DNA from: Paragordius varius
Taxonomy: Eukaryota > Nematomorpha
DNA: 64,000 nucleotides
Assembly: GCA_964247055.1 (NCBI GenBank)
Contig: OZ176059.1
Span: 124,001-188,000, forward strand
Direction of reading: 5' to 3'
Each line of letters begins with the position of its first letter. Position 1 is the stretch's first letter. The notes beneath the pieces were generated by a model, which made no database searches, had not been told where the DNA came from, and worked only from the letters and a program-made list of their open reading frames with translations. The position numbers and the translations under genes were made by a program. This document shows positions 34,901-45,869 of this stretch, piece by piece.

Positions 34901-37293
34901 CTTTGATGAATCTTACATCTTCTGCTGTTTGAAGATTTTCTGTGTCTTGTTGTTGTGCTACTGTGGGCATGCGCGATAATGGATTTGCAATGTCGCGACA
35001 AATGATGTACCGTAGAGTAATTAAATTCTAAAGCTTTATATATTGAACATGGTAGTTTGGTATTGTTTTTATATAATTAACAATATTTCCGAAGAGTTTT
35101 GTCAGCGATTTGTTATCAGCAGGTAATTTAAACATCTTCCTTGTCATAAAATTTTCGATCAAGTGAAAAGTATGGCTCGTGCTCTCCTGGCATTCATAAT
35201 TTTCTTCGGGCTTCGACCACTGTCTTATGTAGGCAATGGGCTTATTTATGCCTTCCACGTGGTCTGTAGCAACACTGATCCTTACCCTTTATTCAATGCA
35301 ATTGTATCGATTATACTTGGCTTAGGGTTGAACGTGGTCAGTTTAACAATATGTCATATAAGATTTTGGCATCTCTGAGTTTTCAAAGGTTTTTATAACT
35401 GATTAGATCAGATAGGTCAAATTTTCATATTGGTAGTTTGTTAAAAAGTGTTTTATCGGTGTATGTTGGGAAGTCTTGCTTGACTTTAACTTTATCGGCG
35501 ACTGGTGAGATGACAACTTATTACTTTAATTTTTATTTTAATTAGATGAAACAAACAATTAAAATATGTGCAAGAAAAAGGCTATTACACATATCTATTT
35601 TTATTTATTGCCGCCTACGGTAACCTTTATAGTTGTCCAGAAATTTACATTTCAATTACTATACTTTGAAACGTCTACAGTAAAAATTGAAATTATACGA
35701 ACAAAACGTTAAAATATAAAGAATATTTTTTTTAAAAGACAACCAAACTTAAATCTTGATTATATCAAATCTAACTCATCGTTTAAGATACATAGTTTGA
35801 AATAATATATATTCTAGCACAATAAATATAGGAAAAATAAGGTTTGAAAAAGATTGTCTTTTGAAAAAATATTTGTCGTTTAATTTTGATGTTGTGTCCG
35901 TATAGTTTTAATTTTGACTGTATATTTGCATTTTTATACCATTTAAAATAAGTTTTGTTTTTCAAATTTTTATTTTATAAGTCGGAATGGATGGACAAAC
36001 ATGTACTAAAGACTAGCTTTACTACAATAATCCTTATACCATTTATATAAAATTTAATTTCAATTTCATTGATATTCGGAATAAATGTAAATTAAGAAAC
36101 TGATAACTCACTATATGATGATTAAATTCTTCGACTTTTTTTCATTATATTTAAGTATTAAAATCATCATATTCCTGCATGACCCAAAACAATATGTTAT
36201 AAAATGTTGCAAAAAAGTGGTTAAATTATAAAAATATATTATTGTTTTATTTTTACAACTTAAATTATTACTGTATTTTTAATTTATTATATTAAACTTA
36301 CAATATGGAAAACATTTGCATTCTTTACATTCATCCCACAAAGCTATTTCGAACGGTCCGCATAACTGTGTGCACTCTTGTTCGGTACAATCTTTAGAAT
36401 AATATATCAATATATTATATAAATAATTAGGCTTAAATTTGCAAAATATATAAAAAATTAAGCGTTTGTTACCTATCATTTTACAGAAAAAATCAAATTT
36501 ATACGGACAAAACGTAAAAATATAAAGACAATTTTTTTTAAAAGAACTCCATACTTTTTACATATTGATTTTTTTAAATATAACTCATTGTTTAAAATGT
36601 AATGAAATAGGAGATTGGTAACACAATCAATTATATTTTTAACATTTGTAATCAAATGATGTTTATAGGATAAATTAAGGTTAAAAACGTATGGTTGTAT
36701 TTTTATAAAAATCGGTGTTTATAAAATTTCGATTTTTAATGCATATAAAAATGTTAAATAATTTGTTATCACACTAAAGAGCAGACAAATAAATTTTATA
36801 GAAAATTTAAATGGACCTAAGTATTTTTTTTCCAAAATAATATTGGTTCCGGTTCCATCCAGTCAAATGGTTTTAATTTTATTCTTTGAATTAAGGTTAA
36901 GCCTATTTTTTATTTAAGTGCATAAAATATCACAAAATAAAAGCATATAAACTAACTTGTAATGTGCTGTTTTTTCTAAAAAATCGAAAAGCACGATTCA
37001 TTTTAATAACAGATAAAAATAAAAAAATACCGTTCAACTTGTATTTTGTTAAAAATGAAACTTCATTTTTATTTACCGTTTCCAACCCTGTAAACCTATT
37101 TGATTTCCAAAAAGGCTAATGGTTCCAGTTTTACAAAAACGGTTTTGGTACCCCCTGTTTAAAAAAGTTAAAATTTTCAATTCGCATTAAATTCTTTAAA
37201 AGTAAATGACTTACTATTATTAGTATTGTGGTAGTAACCATTAACAAGGAATAACTGTGAAAAGAAGAATGTTTCCAACACGATACAAAACAT
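22862..37293 (-). CDS. Secreted antistasin-like protein, four Cys-rich domains, five exons
   Basis: Exons on the minus strand in order: 37215-37293, 36302-36391, 25843-25932, 24136-24231, 22862-22989 (160 residues). All introns are GT-AG and every junction is phase 1. Exon 1 encodes a signal peptide (MFCIVLETFFFSQLFLVNG, then YYHN). Each later exon encodes one antistasin-type unit with the pattern C..C...C.YG...D..GC..C.C: CTEQECTQLCG with ECKECKC; KKCRYGQYYQSNGCKECRC; PCNIRCAYGLAVDSNGCQLC; FIKCAYGLRTDGRGCPICAC. The first unit is the most divergent (W-D-E-C in place of N-G-C). Antistasin domains inhibit serine proteases in leeches and other invertebrates; targets here are unknown. The second intron is 10.4 kb because of Gypsy insertions, so splicing across it needs RNA support. 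The ATG choice rests on the signal peptide. Confidence 0.82.
23265..23560. mobile_element. hAT-type MITE family 3 (GGGCCGC ends)
   Basis: Left part ATGACTTCGAAAGCCGCATTT and right part GCGGGCCGCACTACATAATA. Related left ends occur at 25095 and 39781 (CAGGGGTGTCCAA), and complete or partial copies at 41812-42013, 46945-46975 and 49562-49796. It lies in the last intron of the antistasin-like gene. Confidence 0.5.
24136..24231 (-). CDS. Antistasin-like exon 4 (third domain)
   Basis: Ninety-six bases, acceptor GTTAACAG, donor GTATAC. Best match of the four to the canonical pattern, with C-A-Y-G-L, D-S-N-G-C and C-E-C. Confidence 0.85.
25843..25932 (-). CDS. Antistasin-like exon 3 (second domain)
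   Basis: Ninety bases, donor GTAAAT, acceptor ATTTAG. Basic C-terminal tail (R-C-R-K-R-P-P). Confidence 0.8.
25950..27050. other. Intron sequence, nothing recognised
   Basis: Part of the large antistasin-gene intron. AT-rich, with a (TA)n tract near 26844-26862 and no coding signal. Confidence 0.4.
27055..27615. repeat. Inverted pair of Gypsy pol tails
   Basis: 27055-27210 and 27450-27612 are inverted copies sharing GTTACCACTATAACAT, GACTTCTTGTCGG and TTCATTTAAATTAGCCTG. Each encodes the same proline- and arginine-rich C-terminal tail (KYRNDGIRQEVV and its relative KHKNDGTRQEVV) ending in a stop. They look like the 3' ends of two oppositely oriented Gypsy copies. Confidence 0.6.
27640..28550 (+). 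mobile_element. Ty3/Gypsy fragment: zinc knuckle, protease, RT start
   Basis: Plus-strand pieces in order: a CCHC-type knuckle near 27690-27725 (C-N-K-C-G-K-P-N-H-F), an aspartic protease with an intact D-T-G at 27840-27848 and G-L-D-W near 28050, then RT beginning with ITPVTWATPTV at about 28315 and D-F-R near 28390. It stops at 28550 before the RT catalytic motif. Stops separate the pieces. There are no LTRs. It lies inside the antistasin-gene intron. Confidence 0.75.
28600..29290 (-). mobile_element. Ty3/Gypsy fragment on the minus strand (gag and protease pieces)
   Basis: About 29255-29080 on the minus strand reads N-K-K-F-R-D-F-L and K-K-E-A-V-K-C-N-F, matching the gag region of the neighbouring element at about 29840-29900. 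About 28715-28625 resembles that element's protease region, with AGCGTATCT and CAGCGTGGGA. It has decayed, with stops in all frames. Confidence 0.55.
29318..29322. repeat. Target-site duplication, left copy (CACTG)
   Basis: Five bases directly before the left LTR, identical to 33490-33494 directly after the right LTR. A 5-bp duplication is usual for Ty3/Gypsy integration. Confidence 0.75.
29323..29529 (+). repeat. 5' LTR
   Basis: Begins TGTTAAGTTAGATCCTACTG and ends ACTTCTATTA, 207 bp. It has AATAAA at the TTTAATAAATG segment. The sequence directly after it, TTGGCGCGGTCGATG, is the expected primer-binding site position. Confidence 0.85.
33320..33489 (+). repeat. 3' LTR
   Basis: 170 bp, the same ends as the left LTR, but lacking two segments totalling about 37 bases (after GTCGTAGAC and after AATAAATG). 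The purine-rich AAAGAGGGA before it is a plausible polypurine tract. Confidence 0.85.
33890..35520. mobile_element. Rearranged Ty3/Gypsy copy with an internal inversion
   Basis: On the plus strand, 33900-34480 resembles protease-RT linker and RT of the neighbouring element (AGATCAAGAAAGTTA, CTAACAAGCGCCCCT), with many stops. From about 35520 back to 34530 the minus strand carries the next parts, RNase H (GINKPIAYIRQWSKPEENYE) and integrase zinc and core parts (V-F-I-D-S-Y-S-Q-W). The downstream half is therefore inverted relative to the upstream half. No LTRs were found. Confidence 0.7.
35677..35921. mobile_element. MITE family 1
   Basis: Termini ACAGTAAAAATTGAAATTAT and the inverse ending AATTTTGACTGTA, with GAACAAAACGTTAAAATAT inside. 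See the family 1 overview at 40503. Confidence 0.8.
36302..36391 (-). CDS. Antistasin-like exon 2 (first domain)
   Basis: Ninety bases, entering with two bases and leaving with one. Donor GTAAGT is perfect and the acceptor is CTAAAG. It carries six cysteines, but the usual C-x-YG is replaced by C-G-P-F and the usual D/N-G-C by D-E-C. Confidence 0.75.
36484..36710. mobile_element. MITE family 1, right arm decayed
   Basis: Left arm TTTATACGGACAAAACGTAA; the remnant GTATGGTTGTATTTTT marks the start of the other arm. It lies in intron 1 of the antistasin-like gene. Confidence 0.6.
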
Positions 37294-37892
37294 TTTTTTA
37301 GTTTATAATTTTTTGCCAATCGAAAATTTAAACAAAATTATAATCCAACGAATGTCTTTTTTAGTCAAAATAACTTGAGTCTTATCTATTACATGTAAAT
37401 ATATATATATATATATGTACTATATCATTTGAATATTAAGAGTTGGCCAAAATTTATATATAAATGACTGGCTATACAAGGACATGTTGCCAAAAGAAGG
37501 TCCGTTTAAATTTTTTTCTTTGTTAACAAGTTATACAACATACAGCTTTTCACAACCGACATCCTAAATATTTTAACAAAAATTATATAAGGGATGCCAA
37601 TTTTAAAATTAACTATTAATAATTAATAATGTTTCGAATCATTTTGGCATTACAATTTGCTAACATATAGGTAATATTATTGGCCAGAACTAATAATAAT
37701 AATATATCCGGGTGTTTATAGTATATGAAATTTTAAAAAATGAATATTTTTAACTTCAACCAGCGTTTATTTATAAATTTTAATAATAGATGCAACACAT
37801 AAAACCAAACTGCCATAATTTAATTATATAACTGGAGCAGCCTGAATTTTAATTGCAAATAAATTTGCTTATTTTACATGTAAATTAAAATA

Positions 37893-37995
37893 TTTAGATT
37901 GGCTATGAATGCGATTAAAAATGCAATAAAAATTGATTATATTTCGAATTAATTCGCAATAAATTTTAATTTTGAACGCATTCATAGCCAATGAA
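37893..37995. repeat. Short hairpin, arms of about 25 bp
   Basis: ATTGGCTATGAATGCG at 37900 is the reverse complement of CGCATTCATAGCCAAT ending near 37993. The loop is AT-rich. It may be a tiny MITE or foldback. Confidence 0.7.
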
Positions 37996-38004
37996 ATATA
38001 CAGA

Positions 38005-39170
38005 GTGTACAGAATCGGGGGTCATGAAAAAATTTTATGATGATTTAAATACATTCTGATAGAAAAATGTATCAGGTATCTGATGGCGTTTGGGGCTTAC
38101 AACTGTTTTAAAAAAGTCATTTACACTATTTCCATATCAGAAAATAGCAAAATTTAAGCACATTTTTTGCAATAAATTTTTTTTGGAAAGCTAATGCTTC
38201 ATTCCAAAAAATATCTCTAAAAATTTATCATAAACTACCTATAAAAGCAAAACAATATTTCAAAAAATTTAAAATTTTTATGTGGGGTCCGAAACCATTT
38301 TTTTTGCTCTATGGGCCAGTTTTCTTAAATTAAACAAAGAAATGCGATGCGCGATAAATTAAATATATGCTAAATTTTATATCAACAAAAAAAATTTTTT
38401 AAAATATAGAACTTATTTAAAAAATTTAATTTTTGCAAAATTTTATTCAAGCCTACTTTCTACTATTTTGAGGGATTATGGAAACGGTATAAAAACGTTT
38501 TGACATTATAAAAACACTTTATATAATATTCTACCTCAGAATTATGATTAAAACATTCGTTCGTCTTCCAGATTATGTAATCAAATTTGTTTTTCATAAA
38601 AATACACCAAAATTTTAAAGCAAACGAGCTTTATATTTAAATTATAGAAATGTTCAGCATCAACTGATTATATATAAAAAGTGTTTTTATATGTCGTTTC
38701 TATAATGCTTCAAAATCGTATATCGTAGGCTTCAACAAAATAATGCAAAAATTAAATTTTTGATAAGAATGCATTTTTTTAATATTTTAGTTGATATCAA
38801 ATTACATATATAATTTATCGGCAAGCTGCATTTTTGCGTTTTATTTAAGAAAACTGTCCCATTTCAGAAGAGGGAAAAAATTGGGACTTTCGGAGCCCGC
38901 ATCAAAAAATGTTTTGGTTTTAATAGGTAGTTTATAAATATATTTTAAACGATATTTTTTGGCACAAAGGATTTGGCTTTAATCAAATTTTTTTTATTAA
39001 ATGTCAAAATTTGCCATTTTCTGATATGGAGCCCCTACCAACAAAACTGTAAATAAATTTCTTAAAACACTTGTAAGCTCCAACCAAAAACACCATGTTC
39101 CTGATGCATTTTCTATCGGAATAAATATAGCTCTTAGTTTTCTAAATAAACTAGATGGCGAAGTTTTATT
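38005..39170. repeat. Foldback element family B, 1.1 kb
   Basis: Two inverted arms of roughly 400 bp: the left arm has ATCAGAAAATAGCAAAATTT, GCGCGATAAATTAA and TGGGGTCCGAAACC; the right arm has the inverses, including TGCCATTTTCTGATATGGAG and CTGATGCATTTTCTATCGGA. A related element lies at 52930-53990 and the start of another at 63880. No coding capacity is seen. Confidence 0.7.
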
Positions 39171-39476
39171 TTTATATTATCTATTTACCACACATTAACC
39201 GAAAAAAACGTCCCATATTTTTGTGTTGTAAGAGGGAGAAATTTAAATATTTTTAATTATTTTACATTTTATTCTTTATTTTCCATTTTTATAAATATAT
39301 ATGTTTCCATGCTATTATACCGTATTGCATACGTATCGTAAAAATATTGCATCCTTCAAAAATACATTACTAACATTTATTATTAAATTAGAACACATAA
39401 ATATTAAATTAACAACAAAAGCAACAAATATAAAGTCAATCAAATTATTTATTTGCCATATTCTTCCATTCAAACT

Positions 39477-39637
39477 TTATTCTTTTTTGGCATTGATAAG
39501 TTTTGTGGTCAGATCTAATAAGAGGTATTTGGGTAACGGTTCACAATGTGTTCCATCAAAATCATACACATGCTGTTTGATCTATTAAATGCAAAAAGAA
39601 TTAATTACTAACCGTTAAATGTGAATAATGTTTTCAA

Positions 39638-39674
<37 letters not shown>

Positions 39675-42600
39675 ATTGTATATATATAAGATTGAAATAA
39701 ATAAAGTTTGGTATAGCTAGCTACTATATAGATAAAACTGAATTTAAGCCCCGCATGTCTAATTTATTAGCGTTTAAATCAGGGGTGTCCAATACAAATA
39801 ACTTGAAAAGCCACATTTTCACCCTCAAAATCAGAAGAGCCGCATTTAAAATATGATCAAAAATATCAATTTTTTTTACCATAATAAACATATATAGATT
39901 AATTTTCATATAAATAACAAAATAATTAGTTTAAATATTATAATATTGCTAGATTTGCTGTTAAATTGTAGTAATTGTAAAAACAAATAATTTGATGAAT
40001 ACATGTACAAATCAAACTTAATTTTTTAAATATATCTACCATTAAGCACAAATTTAGAATCTACCCAATAAGTCTCGACAAATTGATGATTTTTTTCAAT
40101 AACTTAAATTTATCCCACCCTGAATTCATGCTAAAATTGTGTTTTGCATGCCATTTTTAAATATTTAAAAGAATATATCAGAAATATATATATATATATA
40201 TGGGCTACCGAGGAATCTTTTAAAAAATAAATCCCGACATCTTAATAAAGATCAATATTAACAATGCACTGCTTGTTTTACAACGACCCAAGTAGTAGAA
40301 ATGTAGTTATTTTTGAACCATTAAAAAATCTATTGAGAATACAGGAATATGGCTCTTTACGTTAATAAATAAAACAACATTTAATGCAAATATTTTCGAA
40401 TACGTAATTTAAACTCTAACAATTTGAGTATTACTATATTAAAAAGGGGACTGTAGTTTTCAGAAATATGACTCTTTCCCTAAATAATTGACAAAATAGT
40501 AAAACTTGTTATTATATGGACAAAACGAAAAAACATAAAGACTACTCTTCAAATTATTTTTTAATATAAAACTATTGTTTTCATTGCAAAATAATAAATA
40601 GAGATCTATATTGGAAGAACTATCAATTATATATATTTTCCAATTGTAATTAAATAATTTATATGGGAAATATAAAATTTTAAAAAAGTTTGGTTTTCAT
40701 TGAGAAAAAAATATTTGTTTCAATATTTTTACATTTTGTCGGTATAATTTCAATTATTATATATCATAAGGTTTTTATTTCAAATCATTTTTACAACGCT
40801 TATTGTAAAAAATAGACTCGAATGTTATTCAAGGTAACAGCTAATTAACCTAAATTTACTATCTGGCATTAAACTTCATTTTTAAAAACTCACATATAAT
40901 TGATTAAATTTATGGTAGATGTTGGCACAAACTATTTAATAAAATTAACCACCTGTGTATTTTTTGTGGAAATTAAATGTTATTGGAAACACACTATGCT
41001 AAATCATAAATTAGTAAAATGTATATTAATTTTCACCTTAATTACTCCTATATATTTAATCGCATTTTCTGGATATTTAAAGCTTATCATTTAATATTTC
41101 CCATAATTTTTAGCCCCTCACCCCAAATTTTAGACACTATATTATATATATATATATATACTATGCTTAAAGCTTCAAGCAAGGTAGGCGTGTTTGCAGT
41201 CTTAATTTCATTATTTTCATTTGTGGTTTCGTTATTTTCATTGGCATTATCGCTTCCATTATGGTGTGTTTGTTGAATTACAAGTTCTGTCTTTGGTTTA
41301 ATTATGTCTATATCAACAAAATAATATTAGAGTAAAGTTAATTATTATGAACACAAAGATAAATATATGATTAATCTCAACTATAGCCAAAATTTATTAC
41401 ATAATAAAAAATGAGGATGATTAGATTAACAATAAAAAAATAACGCTAATCAATGTATTAATTTGTTTTAAACAATTTTTTTTTTCGAAAAAATTTACCA
41501 AAAAAACGAAGTTATACGGACAAAACGTCAAAATATTTTTTTTTCTCAAACATACTTTTTTAAATCATAATATATCCTAAAACATTTAATTACAATCGTA
41601 AAATACATAAATGATTGTATTTAACCAATATATATCTCTATATACATAATTTACAGACAATAAGTTATATTTAAATAGATCAAGGCATAAAAAGTATGGT
41701 TGTCTAATCGAAAAAAAAATATTGGTCTTTATGTTTTAATACATTTAGTCCGTATAAATTTAATTTTGACTGTAATAATACCATCCCAAATACAAAAATG
41801 TAAGCTAGATCAGGGGTGTCCAAAAACGCATCCCGCGCTCATAAAACCTCAGTAAAATTAATATATCCTATACAACATTTCTACGAGCTAGAAAATATTC
41901 TTATACTCTATTTATATTTTACAGTCTTATGTTTGAAATCTCATAAAATATTTATTATTTCCCATATATTGAATAGACCCGCCAAGCCATTTGCGTGGGA
42001 CGCCGCTGATCTAGATATAGCTAAATCTATATATTTAATATAGATTCATACCAGTTAATGATTTTATTCAATTTTTATCAGAAGAACACTTTATAAACTA
42101 CTTGCATTAAGAATATACCATTTACAGTTCAAATTCACCCTTGAACAATTCAAATATACCCTTGATTAATTTTAATTCACCCTAAAAATAAATTATGTGT
42201 TTTCGAACACTCATTACTAATATAATATATATCTTATATCAATTCATATTCTTTCAGTATAATTTTAATTTAAACAAAATTTTATTTTTAAAAAATATTT
42301 TATGGAGGGTGAATTTGAATTGTTCAAGGGTGACTTTTAAGGGTGAATTTAAATAAATGGTATATTTCTTATTAAATAGGGAATAAACCTTGGAAATTCG
42401 GGGATACAAATACGGCATCATCGATTGTGTTGAGTGGTTGAGATAACAAATTTCTCAAATAACCATTATTTTCAGGCGTAAAAATATTAGGATATCTATT
42501 GGTAAATATATGATAAGGTAATATGTTTTATGAACTCAGACAAAAAATAGATGTACAGGGTTAATATTTTATCCATTTATATAATAATAATTAAAGAGCA

Positions 42601-45600
42601 TTAACTCGAAAACATATATATGAAAAACTTAATAATTTTTTAAAAAGATTGAGATTCGCTTTTAATTACAGTAAAAATTGGAATTATACGAACGAAATGT
42701 AAAAATATAAGAAAATTATTATTTTTCAAACGACAACCTTTTTAAACCTTGATTTTATTCTCCGAAAATCAATTAAAGACAATAATAAAATATACCATTT
42801 CATTCGAATTCACCCTAAAAATAAAATTATGAATTTTTAAATATAAAATATATTTTATACTTTATTATTTTTTCAGTATTATTTAAATGTTGAAAACACA
42901 TAATTTATTCAAAGGTAAATTTGAATTGTTCATGGATGATTTTGAAGTTGGTAACATAATTGATTCTCTTATTAATTTACATCTTTATTCCATACTTTGC
43001 CTTAAACAATGAATCTTAATTAAAAAATTAAAATTTAAAAAATATAGTTAGTTGTCTTTTAGAAAAAACATTTGTCTTTATATTTTTACGTTTTGTCCGT
43101 TTTAATTTCAATTTTTACTGTAATACCCAATACATTAATTGATTAATTGATACTTGTTGGAATATACGCTGAGAATAAGATTATTGATTGGGTTAGATAA
43201 TAAACCATCTCTAAAACGAAAGCGTAACATGAATGAAGGAAATATAATATGCAATATAACCATATAAACATGATTTCAACAACATAATTATTTTTAAATA
43301 TTAAAAGTAATTTAGATTTGGTTTTTTCCATTATTCCAAACTATGAGAAAACTAACCAGTTCTATAGAACTAAAATTATTGTCATACACAATTTTTTTAT
43401 TTAAAATGCTTATGAAGGTATCTGATAAAATTATTAACATCTCTAGGATTAAATTTTTTTAGTAATTGCTAACAATAAAATAAACACTTTGGAGTTGGTT
43501 AAATGGTTTCCTTTTCTGATAAAAATAGTTTAAATGACCCCAATAAAGTTATGTCTGTAACTGTATTAGATCGCCTTTTCTTTACTAATGGTAAAGATGA
43601 ATTAAACCATACTTAGACTTTCATTCTACAGTTATAACTCTTAATAAAAACGGGTTTTAACAGTTCCTACACCTAAGCAAAAAACTTGATCGATTATAAA
43701 TGTTAGAATTTTTATTTTAAAAATCAATGAAAAACAATCTTAAATTTTTCTTTGGAAAAATAAAAATTTACAAAAATTCAAAATAGGAAAAATATAAAAT
43801 ATACCCAATGTTCATTATTTCATCTTCAGTCCGACGGACAAATATAATTTTATTGTTTTGATTGCTATATGTTTTATATAAAAAACATATACTTTTATAC
43901 ATAGGGGCAAAAAAATGTTTTGATTGATAGAATAAAAAATCGTTCAAAAAATTATTTTATACCCAATTAAATATTGCACTGTACGGAGATCGAGATATCG
44001 TCTAACTGTATACAACACTAAAGATTCTATACAAAAATTTTAAAACTAATATATATATATATATATATTTTTGTTTTTAAAATTATATATATATTAAAAA
44101 CATTGATCCTTGATTAATTTTTTTTTCATTAAAAAAATTTGGGTTATATTTTACCAAATTGAAATATTAACAGATGCAAAAAAACAGCAATATTAAATGA
44201 CAAATTTTATTTTTGCCGTTTTACCTATAAGGGATGGCATTCGATTAACCGCTAAGGGAAGTATATCGTCAAATGCTGCATCTAAAATCTGTAAAGCACA
44301 ATGAAATAGGAATATAAATACAGTTATGATAGTTATGATAATTCAAAGCAAAATATATATGTGTTCGTAGTTTTAAAAAGTAATAGTTTAAGACATATTT
44401 GGACAAAAAACTATCACTTCAAATTAGTTTAAAAATAAGTCGTCAACATTTTCATTTAAACAAATGCATTTTTTAGTTTTGATTGATTGGCAACACAGTA
44501 GTGTATGGGAAAAAACAATAAAATTATGATTTTAAACAATTTTTTCCTATATCTCATTCCTGTGTTTATTTTATTCAACACCTTTTGTTGTCTTTTATAC
44601 ACTACTGTGTCGCGCCAATTCAACTACCATAGTGTGAATAAGTCAGCTGAAATATAGTTATAATGTAAAACTACTTAAGCTACTAATTTATACCGTAATA
44701 ATAATAAATGTATTTATAAAATATACGATTCCAAGCAAATTGGGGTATTTAGAGGCGGCCCATGTAGCCGGGTAACAGCCTATAGACCAAGCATATATAA
44801 TTATATGGGTTGAAGGAAACCCCAACTCCGTTATAGCGTATTGCATGACGGCATCCATGAAAGCTACATCCGTTAATGGATAAGGTTTCCCCTATTGTAA
44901 ACGATTAGTAAAATATGATAAAATATTAAAAAGACTATAATATGTTAAAGTTATTTAGTTTATAAACAATAAAACTTGAAATTATACGGTAGGACAAAAT
45001 GTAATAATATAAAAACAAATATTTTTTAACTCTAAAAACAAGAAAATTCTTTTGTTTTGAAAACCTGAAGTTTTTTTTACATATAATTCATAATTTTTTG
45101 TGTTAACAATATACATCTCTATTTAATACAGACAAATAGAACAATACGTTAAAAAAATCAAGCTTGAAAAAGTATGGTTAGTTGTCTTTTAGAAAAAAAA
45201 TATTTGTCTTTATATTTTTACGTTTTGTCCATAGTATAATTCCATTCTTTACTTACTGTATAAAACTTGATTATTTTTTATCATCCAACTCACATTGTAT
45301 TGGGTTGCAAAATAAGGAATAGAGATGTAAATTACAGTAAAAATTGAATATATATGGACAAAACGTAAAAATATAAAACAAATATTTTTTTCTAAGAGAC
45401 AACCATAGCTTTTCAAACCTAAATGAAGAGTATTAAAATATTTAATGACAAGCCTAAAATACTTAATTGATTAGGTTACCAATATAAATCTTTATGTCAT
45501 ACTTTGGAAATAAAAACAATGAGTTAAATATAAATTCAAGATTAAATGAGTATGATTGTCTTTTAGAAAAAAATATTTATCTTTATATTATTATGTTTAG

Positions 45601-45830
45601 TTAGTATAATATCAATTTTTACTGTAGTAACCTAAATTTGTGATCATTCAATTTGCATAGAAAAAAATAGGGTTTTATAAAGTATGGCGGTTCTTTATTC
45701 AACATACATATTTGTGTTTAATTTCATATTTTTTATCGTTATCACTCTAATTTTAACTGGTATACAAATTAATTCTATATAAAAACAAAAATTGGAACAG
45801 AGTATTTTAGGCATGTTTTGGAAAAAACAA

Positions 45831-45869
<39 letters not shown>

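Larger units (their letters stand above)
37294..39476. other. Spacer between the antistasin-like gene and ABHD16A
   Basis: Contains a perfect-looking hairpin at 37893-37995 and a 1.1-kb foldback element at 38005-39170, both listed. The antistasin-gene promoter should lie just right of 37293, but no motif stands out. A (TA)n tract is at 37400-37417. Confidence 0.4.
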
